This document shows positions 36,588 to 46,469 of a stretch of DNA of 64,000 bases, piece after piece. This DNA comes from Crocosphaera watsonii WH 8501 (lineage in GTDB: Bacteria > Cyanobacteriota > Cyanobacteriia > Cyanobacteriales > Microcystaceae), in the NCBI RefSeq assembly GCF_000167195.1, contig NZ_AADV02000001.1, forward strand, positions 434,001-498,000. The letters are read 5' to 3'. Position 1 is the first letter of the stretch. Every line of letters starts with the position of its first letter. Under the pieces are notes generated by a model, which saw only the letters and a program-made list of their open reading frames with translations, was not told the origin of the DNA and searched no databases. Position numbers and translations under genes: made by a program.

Positions 36588-37259
36588 TTAATTATAGTCA
36601 TTTTGAACACACTTAATGGTTCTTAAAATTGCGGCTGCGGTATAGTCCCGTTTTGCTGGTTCATTAGGAGCAAAATTAGTTCCCTCTTCATTAAGAGGGG
36701 AAGCAACACCACAATAGGCAGACATTTGTAGGGTTAACTGCTGATTGTACCCTGAAACATCGCTAAATTTAACCGCGCTTTTGTTGGCACTTAAAACAGT
36801 TTCTCTACCTAACTTCGCTTTGAGAAGTTCTGCCGAACGACGGAGAAAACCCAATAATTCTGCTCGAGTAATATAGTCAGTCGGGCGGAAATTTCCTGTT
36901 GCCGTTCCTTCGGGAATAATATTCCATTGCGCCCAGTTAATTTTAGTGGCACTCCAACGGGAAGCATCAACATCCAGAAAAGGCCGCACACGACGGGTGG
37001 GTTTTTCATTAATATTGACGGCAACCAAGGTCTGAAGTCCGTCTATAATCATAGAGATTGCTTGTTCTCTGGTTACAGTTTCTTGAGGACGAAAGGTTTT
37101 ATCAGGAAACCCCGAAATAATTAGCATTTTAGCCGCTTGGTCAATTTCCGACTCATAGGGGTTCCCCTTGACATCTGTGAATTTTTGAGCAGAACTAACT
37201 GATGTTAAACCCATCCAAAAAGTTGCGGCCGTAGCTGCGATCGCTATTTTTTTTAACAC
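36588..37259 (-). CDS. Exported SLH-domain protein
   Basis: A 223-residue protein with a signal peptide (residues 1-24, cut after V-S-S-A). S-layer homology repeats follow: F-T-D-V-K-G-N-P-Y with I-S-G-F-P-D-K-T-F-R-P-Q-E-T-V-T-R-E-Q near residues 27-69, and a second with F-R-P-T-D-Y-I-T-R-A-E near 124. A third, less clear one is F-A-P-N-E-P-A-K-R near 196. SLH domains bind cell-wall-linked polymers, so it is probably a wall-associated protein. Standalone; ATG 37259 has a GGAGGAG site upstream. Confidence 0.85.
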   Translation of the reverse strand: MLKKIAIAATAATFWMGLTSVSSAQKFTDVKGNPYESEIDQAAKMLIISGFPDKTFRPQETVTREQAISMIIDGLQTLVAVNINEKPTRRVRPFLDVDASRWSATKINWAQWNIIPEGTATGNFRPTDYITRAELLGFLRRSAELLKAKLGRETVLSANKSAVKFSDVSGYNQQLTLQMSAYCGVASPLNEEGTNFAPNEPAKRDYTAAAILRTIKCVQNDYN

Positions 37260-37369
37260 TGTTTTACTCCTCCTATTTGTTTAAGTATATTTTGAAAATT
37301 TCATAGCTCACTGATAAGGTAGAATCCTTACTATGAGTTGATAGAATTCTCACAGACTTAAATGTTCCC

Positions 37370-38521
37370 ATGAAAAGTGCCATTAAATATGCCTTCGTCC
37401 ATGAGTGGTTAACCCCCAAAGCAAAAGGGGGTTCAGAATTGGTAGTCAAAGAGATTCTCAAGCATATTAAAGCCGATATCTATGCCTTAATTGACTTCGA
37501 GTCAAACAACCCCGAGAGTTATCTTTACGGGCGTACTATTGGTCACACATTCTTACAAAATTTTCCCTTCGCTCGTAATGGGGTACAAAAATATTTACCC
37601 CTTCTGCCCTTAGCTATGGAGCAGCTAGACTTAAGAGAGTATGATGTAATTCTTTCCTCTTCCCATGCAGTAGCCAAAGGAGTCTTAAGCAGTCCCCAAC
37701 AACTCCATATATGTTACTGTCATACTCCCATGCGCTATGCTTGGGATCTCACCTTTGACTACCTCAATCATTCTCAGGCCGGAAAAGGAATACCAGGAAT
37801 TTTCACCCGTTACCTATTGCATCGTCTCAGACAATGGGATGTGATTTCAGCCAACCGTGTTGATTATTTTATAGCCAACTCCCATCATACTGCCCGTCGC
37901 ATTTGGCGTTGTTATCGACGGGAGGCAAAAGTAATTTATCCCCCTGTCAATGTGGAGAGATTTCCCTTTAGCTCAGAAAAACAAGACTTCTACCTGACGG
38001 TTTCTCGATTAGTTAGTTATAAAAAAATTGCTTTAATCGTGCGAGCTTTTAATCAATTAGGTTATCCTTTAGTTATTATTGGCGATGGGCCCGATCTGGC
38101 CAAAATTCGTCAAATGGCTCAAGGGAATATCAAAGTCATGGGAGCGCAGAACAATCAAGTGGTAGAGCAATATATGACTCAAGCCAAAGCATTCGTCTAT
38201 GCTGCCTGTGAGGACTTTGGCATCGCCTTGGTGGAAGCCCAAGCCTGTGGAACGCCTGTTATTGCCTATGGAGGAGGAGGTGCCTTAGAAACCGTAATTG
38301 ATATTCGTCAAGATCAAGATCAAGGGACAGGGATTTTCTTTTTCCCTCAAACCCATCAAGCTCTGGCAGAAACCGTTGAAACTTTCTCTAGGTTTCAGCA
38401 TCAAATTAGACCAGAGAGTTGCCGTAACCAGGCGGCAAAATTTACTCCCAAAGTCTTTGAAACGTCCTATCTGGCGTTTTTGGAGCAGTGTTATCAGGAC
38501 TTTACTAAAACAGTTCGATAA
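37370..38521 (+). CDS. GT4-family glycosyltransferase
   Basis: A 383-residue glycosyltransferase with two Rossmann domains. The N-terminal part has V-H-E-W-L-T-P-K-A-K-G-G-S-E and the I-C-Y-C-H-T-P-M-R-Y-A-W-D segment near residue 115, typical of the group containing mannosyltransferases. The C-terminal donor-binding part has R-L-V-S-Y-K-K near 210 and the E-D-F-G-I-A-L-V-E-A-Q-A-C-G-T-P-V-I-A motif near 283-301. It starts a run of polysaccharide genes (sugar transferase, gmd, fcl), so it probably uses GDP-mannose or a derivative; inference. Cytosolic or membrane-associated. Confidence 0.88.
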   Translation: MKSAIKYAFVHEWLTPKAKGGSELVVKEILKHIKADIYALIDFESNNPESYLYGRTIGHTFLQNFPFARNGVQKYLPLLPLAMEQLDLREYDVILSSSHAVAKGVLSSPQQLHICYCHTPMRYAWDLTFDYLNHSQAGKGIPGIFTRYLLHRLRQWDVISANRVDYFIANSHHTARRIWRCYRREAKVIYPPVNVERFPFSSEKQDFYLTVSRLVSYKKIALIVRAFNQLGYPLVIIGDGPDLAKIRQMAQGNIKVMGAQNNQVVEQYMTQAKAFVYAACEDFGIALVEAQACGTPVIAYGGGGALETVIDIRQDQDQGTGIFFFPQTHQALAETVETFSRFQHQIRPESCRNQAAKFTPKVFETSYLAFLEQCYQDFTKTVR

Positions 38522-38618
38522 CTCAATTTTCGATCAATCTGATCTTTATTGCTATGATTTATGTCATTGGGCTTTAAGATCATGATTAGTGTGGTGTGAT
38601 GTGATGTGAAGGAGTAAG

Positions 38619-39353
38619 ATGACTGCTAATAGCCAATTTATTGCTGTTAAGGCTATACAAGCTTTGACAAGAAGGGGCATACCGGCCTCAGTTTCCCGAG
38701 GAATGGATCGTAAGGCCGACTCGGGAGCAAGATTAAACGATCAAATCGTTAAGAGAACCTTTGATATTGTCTTTTCCCTGGCGGTGCTGATTGTATTTTC
38801 CCCTCTTTATTTCTTGTTGGGACTATTAATCGCCGTAAGTTCCCCCGGTCCAATTTTTTACTACCAAGAGAGGGCAGGGAAAAACTTTAAAAAGTTTAAA
38901 TGTATCAAGTTCCGAACAATGGTGCAGAATGCCGATCAGGTTCTAGAAACTATGATGGCTAACTGTCCAGAAATGCGGGCTGAGTTTGAAGATAACTTTA
39001 AGCTCAGAGAAGATCCTCGTATTACTTGGATCGGTAAATTTCTGCGTCTAACCAGTTTAGACGAATTTCCCCAGTTTTGGAATGTTCTTAAAGGAGATAT
39101 GAGTGTCGTCGGTCCTAGACCCTTAGTGCCTGAAGAATTGTGTAAGTATGGCAGTAAGATTGAAAAGGTACTGACAATTCGCCCTGGAATTACCGGATTA
39201 TGGCAGGTTTCAGGACGTAATGATATTCCTTATCCTCAACGAGTACAAATTGATGTTTACTACGTCAACTACCATAATTGGTTGATGGATATCTGGATCA
39301 TTGTCAAGACCATTGGAGTGATTCTTTTCCCGAAAAACAACGGTGCTTATTGA
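38619..39353 (+). CDS. Bacterial sugar transferase (phosphoglycosyl transferase)
   Basis: A 244-residue monotopic phosphoglycosyl transferase that places the first sugar-phosphate on the lipid carrier. One hydrophobic segment at residues 56-80 precedes the catalytic core: F-Y-Y-Q-E-R-A-G near 86, K-F-R-T-M near 102, L-R-x-T-S-L-D-E-F-P-Q-F-W-N-V-L near 142, and V-G-P-R-P-L near 167 with the closing G-I-T-G-L-W-Q-V-S-G-R. ATG 38619 follows GAAGGAG. Located 98 bases after the glycosyltransferase gene. It would start assembly of an exopolysaccharide or O-antigen repeat unit. Confidence 0.92.
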   Translation: MTANSQFIAVKAIQALTRRGIPASVSRGMDRKADSGARLNDQIVKRTFDIVFSLAVLIVFSPLYFLLGLLIAVSSPGPIFYYQERAGKNFKKFKCIKFRTMVQNADQVLETMMANCPEMRAEFEDNFKLREDPRITWIGKFLRLTSLDEFPQFWNVLKGDMSVVGPRPLVPEELCKYGSKIEKVLTIRPGITGLWQVSGRNDIPYPQRVQIDVYYVNYHNWLMDIWIIVKTIGVILFPKNNGAY

Positions 39354-39387
39354 ATATACACTACAATGAGTCTATAGCCTCACTAAC

Positions 39388-39423
39388 AAGCTTTCTCTAC
39401 TATAGAGGGAGCTTTATTTTTTT
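39388..39423 (+). terminator. Terminator after the sugar transferase gene
   Basis: A stem of about 11 bp (AAGCTTTCTCT / AGAGGGAGCTT, with two G-T pairs) followed by TTATTTTTTT. Confidence 0.85.
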
Positions 39424-39533
39424 GCTGAAGTGGTTCCCGAAGCTTGTCATTGTGAAGTAAAGTCTGTTATCAAGACTCAAGCGGATTAAAAAACTTAATT
39501 AATTTTTTCTCATATTTTTAGGATAACTAACTC

Positions 39534-40622
39534 ATGACCGAAACAAAACGCGCCCTGATCACTGGTATTACTGGACAAGATGGTTCTTATCTCAGCGAGT
39601 TGTTATTAGAAAAAGGTTACGAAGTTCATGGGATTATCCGTCGAACCTCAACCTTTAACACCGATCGCATCGATCATATGTACATTGATCCCCATCAAAA
39701 CGACGCTCAGTTATTTCTCCACTACGGAGACTTAACCGATGGGACTACCCTGAGACGTATTTTAGAAGAAGTACAACCCTTTGAGATTTACAATTTAGGG
39801 GCCCAATCTCACGTTAGGGTTAGTTTTGACTCTCCAGAATATACCGTGGAATCTGTGGGTATGGGAACTCTCCGCATCTTAGAGGCGATCCGAGACTATC
39901 AACAACGAACTGGGATCGAAGTCCGTTTCTATCAAGCTGGCTCCTCAGAAATGTTTGGTAAGGTTCAAGATGTCCCCCAAAAGGAAACCACCCCTTTTTA
40001 TCCCCGTAGTCCCTACGGCTGTGCTAAAGTATATGCCCATTGGCAAACCTTGAACTATCGTGAATCCTACGATTTATTTGCCTGTAACGGTATTCTCTTT
40101 AACCATGAGTCCCCCCGTCGTGGAGAAACCTTTGTGACTCGTAAAATCACCAGGGCGATCGCTCGCATTGTGGCTAAAACTCAGAAAAAACTCTATTTAG
40201 GAAACCTCGACTCAAAACGAGACTGGGGCTACGCCAAAGACTATGTCAGAGCAATGTGGTTGATGCTACAACAGAATGAAGCTGATGATTATGTTGTGGC
40301 CACAGGAGAAACCCATTCTGTGCGAGAATTCTTGAAAATTGCTTTTGAATACGTAAACTTGAACTGGGAAGATTACGTAGACTTTGATAAGCGTTATCTA
40401 CGCCCGGCCGAAGTAGATTTATTAATCGGTGATCCCAACAAAGCAAAAACAAAATTAGGATGGGAACCCTCTGTCACCTTTGAGCAGTTAGTTCACCTCA
40501 TGGTAGAAGCGGATCTGACTGCTTTAGGTCTCTCTTCTCCTAACGAAACATCTAATGACAAAGCGTTACTCTTCAAGGATAATGCTTATGTGCGTCAACC
40601 TATGAGTGTCATGGTGGACTAA
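39534..40622 (+). CDS. gmd: GDP-mannose 4,6-dehydratase
   Basis: A 362-residue short-chain dehydratase that converts GDP-mannose to GDP-4-keto-6-deoxymannose. The NADP-binding motif is G13-I-T-G-Q-D-G-S-Y. The catalytic Ser/Tyr-K signature is S-S-E-M-F-G-K then [10 protein letters not shown] near residues 142-165. Other marks are [13 protein letters not shown] near 36 and the nucleotide-sugar contacts [14 protein letters not shown] near 188. It is 100 bases upstream of fcl, its pathway partner. Together they make GDP-L-fucose for exopolysaccharide or lipopolysaccharide. Confidence 0.97.
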   Translation: MTETKRALITGITGQDGSYLSELLLEKGYEVHGIIRRTSTFNTDRIDHMYIDPHQNDAQLFLHYGDLTDGTTLRRILEEVQPFEIYNLGAQSHVRVSFDSPEYTVESVGMGTLRILEAIRDYQQRTGIEVRFYQAGSSEMFGKVQDVPQKETTPFYPRSPYGCAKVYAHWQTLNYRESYDLFACNGILFNHESPRRGETFVTRKITRAIARIVAKTQKKLYLGNLDSKRDWGYAKDYVRAMWLMLQQNEADDYVVATGETHSVREFLKIAFEYVNLNWEDYVDFDKRYLRPAEVDLLIGDPNKAKTKLGWEPSVTFEQLVHLMVEADLTALGLSSPNETSNDKALLFKDNAYVRQPMSVMVD

Positions 40623-40722
40623 TTTCAGTGGTCAGTTGTTGATAAATTAGAGGTTAAGTTCACCCTTGACCACTAATTTATGAACAACTTTTAACTTCAG
40701 GGATCAAGGGAGTATCAAGACA

Positions 40723-41661
40723 ATGCTAGATTTAACGGATAAAAGAATTTTAGTCACCGGTGGGGCTGGTTTTCTCGGTAAGCAGGTGGTTAACGAGTTG
40801 GTAACTGCCGGCGCACAACTAGAAAAAATTACCATTCCTCGATCCCGTGATTGTGATCTCAGGAAACTCGATCACTGTCAACGGGCAGTACAACAACAAG
40901 ATCTTGTCGTTCATTTGGCTGCCCATGTGGGAGGGATCGGCTTAAATCAGGAAAAACCGGCTGAATTGTTCTACGATAATTTAATGATGGGCGCACAGCT
41001 AATTCATGCAGCCTACGAAGCTGGAGTGGAAAAGTTTACCTGTGTGGGAACCATTTGCGCCTATCCTAAGTTCACCCCTGTTCCTTTTAAGGAGGATGAT
41101 ATTTGGAATGGTTACCCAGAAGAGACCAATGCACCCTATGGTATCGCTAAAAAGGCTCTATTGGTTCAATTAGAGTCCTATCGTCAACAATATGGGTTTA
41201 ATGGCGTTTATTTACTACCAGTTAATTTATATGGACCGGAGGATAATTTTAACCCCAACAGTTCCCACGTTATTCCTGCTTTAATTCGTAAGGTCTATGA
41301 AGCACAAAAAGAGGGAGAAAAAGAACTTCTTGTTTGGGGTGATGGTTCTCCAACTAGAGAGTTTTTATACTCTACCGATGCCGCACGGGGCATAGTTATG
41401 GCCACCCAATCATATAACGAATCTGAGCCAGTAAATTTAGGAACTAATGAAGAAGTCCCTATTAAATATTTGGCTGAGTTAATTTGTGAGTTAATGGGGT
41501 TTGATGGAAAAATTATTTGGCAAACTGATAAACCCAACGGTCAACCCCGTCGTTGTTTAGATACACAACGAGCTAAGGAAAAGTTTGGTTTTGTGGCTAA
41601 AATGGACTTTAAACAAGGGTTGAAAAATACCATTGACTGGTATCGACATCATCCAGGATAA
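40723..41661 (+). CDS. fcl: GDP-L-fucose synthase
   Basis: A 312-residue epimerase/reductase that turns the 4-keto-6-deoxymannose product of Gmd into GDP-L-fucose. NADPH-binding motif G-G-A-G-F-L-G near residues 14-20; A-A-H-V-G-G-I near 67; catalytic Y-x3-K in A-P-Y-G-I-A-K-K near 139. The C-terminal region has W-G-D-G-S-P-T-R-E-F-L-Y, which is characteristic of the family. Read in the same direction as gmd after 100 bases; a Shine-Dalgarno-like AAGGGAG precedes ATG 40723. Confidence 0.96.
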   Translation: MLDLTDKRILVTGGAGFLGKQVVNELVTAGAQLEKITIPRSRDCDLRKLDHCQRAVQQQDLVVHLAAHVGGIGLNQEKPAELFYDNLMMGAQLIHAAYEAGVEKFTCVGTICAYPKFTPVPFKEDDIWNGYPEETNAPYGIAKKALLVQLESYRQQYGFNGVYLLPVNLYGPEDNFNPNSSHVIPALIRKVYEAQKEGEKELLVWGDGSPTREFLYSTDAARGIVMATQSYNESEPVNLGTNEEVPIKYLAELICELMGFDGKIIWQTDKPNGQPRRCLDTQRAKEKFGFVAKMDFKQGLKNTIDWYRHHPG

Positions 41662-41818
41662 ACTTTTCACTAAACGCCTCCGACAGTTTAATCTTAACAG
41701 TCCCATGAAGCAGAACTCCCCTCCTGAAACCGTCACCATAATATTAAAAGGGGAGGTTTTAAACCTCCAATTAATCAATTGTTAACTCTTAATTGTTAAT
41801 TCTTAATTAATAAGCTTT

Positions 41819-43204
41819 ATGACTTCAGAAAAAAAACAAAATAACCAATTAAAATGGCGGTTAAATCCAGGTTATTTGATAGAAAGAGGCTCGGATTTAG
41901 AATCAACCTTAATATTCTTCGGTCGCTTTCTGGCTGATCGCAGTTCTCAAGATCCTCTACCAGAAAAAACCTTATTCAGTGAACAAGGAACTTTTGAATG
42001 GGGAGAGATACCTCCTTTAGAAAAAGTTATTAATTCTGAGGAAGATTGGCAGTTTATTCTGCAAAATCCCCAAATTTTTCGTAGTTCTTTATTTATTATT
42101 GAACCTTGGGATCATGTGGGAATCAATGAGCTTAGTGAAACCGTCAGAGCCTCTAAAAATATTGCCTTCATAGCACAAAAAATTGCTGATTGTGACTCCA
42201 TTTTGTTTCCAGTTTGGCAGACAGGAACCCTGAACCTAGATTCAGTTATTCCTATTTTGTCAGCCAGTATGGCAGTAATTTTAGAAGGGGGAAATGCTTC
42301 AGTTCATAACCCAACTGAATGGACTTATCCCAACTGTTCAAGGGAAAATATGTTGACATTAGTTGAGCATCTTCTTTTGTCACGATCTCCCCAAAGTGCG
42401 CCTGTTATTATGATTTGTGTTAGTCATCAACTAGCAGCAGAAAGCAATATTCGACTACTACAAAATGCAGTTAACGATGTTATAAACACAGAAAAAAATT
42501 CTCGTGATGAAGACGATGAAGCCTTGCTCTGTCTCAAAGCAATTTGCGAAAAAATTCGCTCTGTTGGAGAAAATATTAAGATAGAAAAACGAGATGGTCG
42601 CATTGTTGCTCAAGGGTGGAACGATATCAATTTTTCGGTTGTTCTTAATGAAGATAAAGAAATTGCTGAACGTCATTTACTACCCTATAAAACCCCCAAG
42701 GCTAAAAATTCAATGATTCCTATTGAATTACTCGAAGCACATCAGGTAATGGCTCATGAATATGAGGGCATTATTGATCGGATGATTTTAGAACATGGCC
42801 GAGATGTGGCTATTTCTATGTTTCATTACGATGAAGTGAACGAAGAGTCAATTCTCTTTGCTAACTGGGCTTATATGGCTCTCCATAATGCCATCGTTCC
42901 TCATCGCTATATTATTGCAGGTAGCCATCTTTCTTGGTTATTACAATTACCCTATTCTGTGAAAATCTTGGCTTCCACTGAAGCTAATGGGGAAATTTTA
43001 ACGGAATGTTCTTGTACTTGTATCAACTACAAAGATTTTGAAACTAATAAAATTCGCCGTTCTTTTACTTGTCAGTTTCATCCAGAACTTTTAAATGACC
43101 TCCGAGAAATTGGCAAACGCCCTGAACCTTCCTACTCAGAACTTAAAGAAAGCGATGGTATTAGATTATTGATTAGATTGCTTTATCATGGAATGCAAGA
43201 ATAG
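41819..43204 (+). CDS. Class I glutamine-amidotransferase-like protein with unusual insert
   Basis: A 461-residue cytosolic protein I do not recognise by name. V-I-M-I-C200-V-S-H-Q resembles the nucleophile elbow of class I amidotransferases (G-x-C-x-G-H-Q), and T-C-Q-F-H421-P-E423 matches the His/Glu dyad motif. The A-S-T-E-A-N-G-E segment preceding it is like the substrate-side strand of that fold. About 220 residues separate the Cys from the His, over twice the normal spacing, so a large insert lies between; a 190-residue N-terminal extension is also present. Substrate unknown. A four-EF-hand gene starts 16 bases after its stop, suggesting a calcium-linked pair. Confidence 0.6.
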   Translation: MTSEKKQNNQLKWRLNPGYLIERGSDLESTLIFFGRFLADRSSQDPLPEKTLFSEQGTFEWGEIPPLEKVINSEEDWQFILQNPQIFRSSLFIIEPWDHVGINELSETVRASKNIAFIAQKIADCDSILFPVWQTGTLNLDSVIPILSASMAVILEGGNASVHNPTEWTYPNCSRENMLTLVEHLLLSRSPQSAPVIMICVSHQLAAESNIRLLQNAVNDVINTEKNSRDEDDEALLCLKAICEKIRSVGENIKIEKRDGRIVAQGWNDINFSVVLNEDKEIAERHLLPYKTPKAKNSMIPIELLEAHQVMAHEYEGIIDRMILEHGRDVAISMFHYDEVNEESILFANWAYMALHNAIVPHRYIIAGSHLSWLLQLPYSVKILASTEANGEILTECSCTCINYKDFETNKIRRSFTCQFHPELLNDLREIGKRPEPSYSELKESDGIRLLIRLLYHGMQE

Positions 43205-43220
43205 AGGATACTAAATTATT

Positions 43221-43769
43221 ATGCTCAACCCAATTAGAGAAAGAAAACTAAGTCATTTATTTCACATTTTAGATCGCAATCACGACGGGGTACTGAGTCG
43301 ACAAGATTTTGAACAGGTTATTGAGGAGATTACTAATATTAGACAATGGAAATGGGGAACATCTGAATACGAAGAACTCCATTTTTTTTGGATGGGTTTT
43401 TGTAATCGTTTGGAAGTTTGGGCTGATCGCAATGGTGATGGCAAAGTTACAGAAAGTGAATGGTTATGGTATCTAGAACAAATGTTAGATCGTTTTTCAG
43501 CTTCCTATATCCAACAAGCTTTTATTAATATTAGCTTAAAAGTCATGGATTTTTCCCGAGATGATCGGGTAAGTCTCGATGAGTTTAAACAATTTTATCA
43601 AATCTATGAAATTGACCCCCAAGAAGCTGCTCAGGCTTTTGTACACTTAGACTTAAATCAAGATGGCTATTTGACAAAAGATGAATTAACCAGTCTATTT
43701 CAGGAATTTTTTTACAGCGAAAATCCTCAGTCTCCTGGGAATTGGTTATGGGGAAATATCGATGGATAA
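43221..43769 (+). CDS. Four EF-hand calcium-binding protein
   Basis: A 182-residue calmodulin-like protein. EF loops start at residues 18 (D-R-N-H-D-G-V-L-S-R-Q-D), 69 (D-R-N-G-D-G-K-V-T-E-S-E), 110 (D-F-S-R-D-D-R-V-S-L-D-E; Gly at position 6 replaced by Asp, so probably weaker) and 144 (D-L-N-Q-D-G-Y-L-T-K-D-E). Layout and length resemble calerythrin-like bacterial sensors. No signal peptide, so it would sense cytosolic Ca2+. It follows the amidotransferase-like gene after 16 bases, in the same direction, and is probably co-transcribed with it. Confidence 0.9.
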   Translation: MLNPIRERKLSHLFHILDRNHDGVLSRQDFEQVIEEITNIRQWKWGTSEYEELHFFWMGFCNRLEVWADRNGDGKVTESEWLWYLEQMLDRFSASYIQQAFINISLKVMDFSRDDRVSLDEFKQFYQIYEIDPQEAAQAFVHLDLNQDGYLTKDELTSLFQEFFYSENPQSPGNWLWGNIDG

Positions 43770-43833
43770 CCAAAATCCAACTCATCTTGTAAAATTAAGT
43801 TAAGAACATTAACTTAATTTTTTATTTTGTGTT

Positions 43834-44508
43834 ATGGAACAAACATCTTTAAACTTAGTAGCGATCGCAGTTTTTGTCATGACTTTATCGGCGTTACTGA
43901 GTCCTGTCTTAAATATATCTCCTTTCATTCCTGCGGCCACCACCTTCGCTGTTTTAGGACTAGCTACCGTTGATAGTTTCAGTTGGGGAGGAAAAGGGTT
44001 AACCTTATTTTTGGACTTATTCACTTCTTCGGAGGAACGTAAACGCATTATCCATCATGAAGCAGGGCATTTTTTAGCTGCTTACTGTTTAGGTGTTCCC
44101 ATCACCGGTTATAGCTTAACTGCTTGGGAAACCTTTAGACAAGGGGAAAAAGCAGGAATAGGAGGGGTACAATTTGATTTTAGCCTCTTATCCGATCAAG
44201 AAAAAGTAAGTAGAAATCCCTTAATTGTGGAGCGGACTTTTACTGTTTTAATGGCTGGTATTGCCGCCGAGAAAGTCATCTACAATAATGTTGAAGGAGG
44301 AGAAGAAGATAAACAAAATTTACGAGAACTACTCAAAATTTTAGGACTTCGTGCTGAGCTTTACCAACAAAAAGAAAATTGGGCATTGTTACAAGCCAAA
44401 AATTTACTCATTCGTCATCAAACTGCCTATGAAGGGTTAGTGAAATTGATGGAAAGACGGGCATCGGTAGAAGAATGTCAACAACTAATTCAAGAAAAAA
44501 TGAACTGA
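43834..44508 (+). CDS. FtsH-type M41 peptidase domain protein without AAA+ module
   Basis: A 224-residue protein with two hydrophobic segments (residues 8-27 and 31-47) and a zinc-protease motif H75-E-A-G-H79. The region after it (I-x-G-Y-S-L...F, then M-A-G-I-A-A-E-K-V near residue 145 and the acidic G-G-E-E-D near 158) follows the M41 peptidase of FtsH, where a downstream Asp is the third zinc ligand. There is no ATPase domain, so it may process membrane or small substrates without ATP. Such proteins are widespread in cyanobacteria and plastids with unclear roles. Confidence 0.8.
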   Translation: MEQTSLNLVAIAVFVMTLSALLSPVLNISPFIPAATTFAVLGLATVDSFSWGGKGLTLFLDLFTSSEERKRIIHHEAGHFLAAYCLGVPITGYSLTAWETFRQGEKAGIGGVQFDFSLLSDQEKVSRNPLIVERTFTVLMAGIAAEKVIYNNVEGGEEDKQNLRELLKILGLRAELYQQKENWALLQAKNLLIRHQTAYEGLVKLMERRASVEECQQLIQEKMN

Positions 44509-44919
44509 ACTATAGCAACCAGTAATTATATCTAGGAAGTTAACATATATAGCAATGACAATCATGATTCATGAGATATGATTTTTGTTTATCTGTTATC
44601 TGTTCTCTGTTTGCTGTTTCCTTGTCCTCAAAGTTAATTCTCACAACTGATTACTGATTACTATATTAAGCCATAATGGTAGTAGCTCCCTACAAGTATA
44701 TCTTTGTAGGGAGCTAAGACTGTATTTGATCTCTAATCTCGATTTCCGAAGTCGTGCTTAAATATTCTTAAACTCTAGGTGAACACTTTGAGAAAATTTT
44801 GGGAATACTAACTATAGTTACCAAAAAAACAGCAGAACATGAAAGCCAGGTCATTTTAAGACTTGGATGAAAAGCCACCTAACCATGAATGTCATCAATT
44901 TACCCTACTAAAAATTATT
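44509..44919. other. Non-coding region upstream of the kinase gene
   Basis: About 410 bases. A perfect 13-bp inverted repeat TAGCTCCCTACAA/TTGTAGGGAGCTA lies at 44685-44718, without a T-run. An alternative TTG start for the kinase at 44863 is less likely than ATG 44920. Nothing else stands out. Confidence 0.6.
44685..44718. repeat. 13-bp perfect inverted repeat
   Basis: TAGCTCCCTACAA, 8-base loop, TTGTAGGGAGCTA. Strong hairpin; lacks a following T tract, so dispersed repeat or structured RNA rather than a standard terminator. Confidence 0.8.
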
Positions 44920-46379
44920 ATGAGTAATTGGAAACCTGGAACAAGATTACAAAATGGTCGTTATGAAATTCATAAAGTTTTAGGATATGGTGGCTCAGGA
45001 ATTACCTATCGTGCCAAAGAACATCCTTATGGACATCCAGTTGCGCTCAAGACCCTCAATGCCACTATTCAAAATAAACCTGATTTTAATAAACATCAAG
45101 AACAGTTTATCCAAGAAGCGTTTTGTCTAGCAAAATGTAATCATAACCATGTTATTAAAGTTCATAACGTCTGTCAAGAAGGACACATTTGGTGTATGGT
45201 TATGGACTATATCGCAGGAGGAAACCTTAAACAATATGTTAATTATAAACATGGTATTTCCCAAGACGAAGCAATAAAATATATTCAACAAATAGGTTCA
45301 GCTTTAACCTATATTCATGAACAAGGATTTATTCATAGAGACGTTAAACCTAGTAATATTATGCTTCGTAAAAAGGATATGCAAGCTATTTTAATTGACT
45401 TTGGTTTAGCTAGAGAATTTGTACAAGATAAAACCCAAATTCACACCAATTATAGGACAGAATCTTTTGCTCCTTTAGAACAATATGAATTAACAGCTAA
45501 ACGGGGATCTTATACCGATGTTTATGCTTTAGCTGCAACTTTATACTATGTTCTCACCTTAAAGTTGCCCTTCCCTGCCCCTTTTCGTCAACAAGGAGCT
45601 AATCTTATTCCTCCAAAACAGCATAATCCTCATATCAGTGATACTGTTAATCTTGCTATTCTTAAAGGGATGGAATTGCGGTCAAAAAAGAGACCGCAAT
45701 TGATCCAAGAATGGCTAAAATTATTACCAAAAAAAAAGCCAAAAGTAGTCGAAGATGTAATTGGAGACAAGCTCGGAAAATCATACTCGATCCTGCCAAA
45801 AAGGAGCAATTACCCACGGCAAAAGTTTCTCAAAATTCCGTAAAAAAAGCCCCAAAAACATCTATTATTCAATCCAGAAAACAAACAATAAAACCTCAAG
45901 AAAGTTCACAGATAGTGGCTATTTACAACTCAGAAGATGATTGTATAAAATTAAGAGAATTACTAATGCTAGGTAAGTTAAAAGAAGCAGATCAAAAAAC
46001 AGCACAAATCATCTTAAAATTAACCAACCGAGAAAAACAAGGATGCTTATATCAAGAGCATCTTGCAGATTTACCTTGTCATCAATTGAAAATTATTAAT
46101 CAAATTTGGTATGAAGCTAGTAATGGATATTTTGGCTTTTCAGTGCAGAAAAAACTCTATCAAGATTTAGGAGGAAAGCATTATTATGACCCTAAAATCT
46201 GGTGTGCTTTTGGGGAAAAAGTGGGTTGGAGAAAAAACGATAACTGGCTATCTTACACAGACCTTAATTTTAATCTTTGGGCCCCTCAAGGTCATTTACC
46301 CATGCTAGGAATGCAGTTTTGGGGGTTGAGAGGATGGTTAACCCTATTGATTAATAGATTGAACAGTTGTCAAATTTAG
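44920..46379 (+). pseudogene. Ser/Thr protein kinase with GUN4 domain, split by a frameshift
   Basis: 44920-45843 encodes a Hanks-type kinase: G-Y-G-G-S-G-I-T-Y glycine loop, A-L-K lysine, H-R-D-V-K-P-S-N catalytic loop, I-D-F-G-L-A. The second part, in another frame (about 45711-46379), is a basic linker followed by a GUN4 domain (D-C-I-K-L-R-E-L-L near its start; W-Y-E-A-S-N-G-Y-F-G-F-S-V-Q then L-S-Y-T-D-L-N-F-N). Kinase-GUN4 fusions are common in cyanobacteria, and GUN4 binds tetrapyrroles, so the natural product is one protein. The change of frame lies between about 45728 (a run of nine A) and 45840. Mutation and read error are both possible. Confidence 0.8.
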
Positions 46380-46469
46380 CTCAAAAATAACTGATTAGTC
46401 GTTCTATTTTGAATCAAGGGACAATGTTTGGTAAAATAGAAAACAATCAGTAAAAGAAACTAAAAGAAA

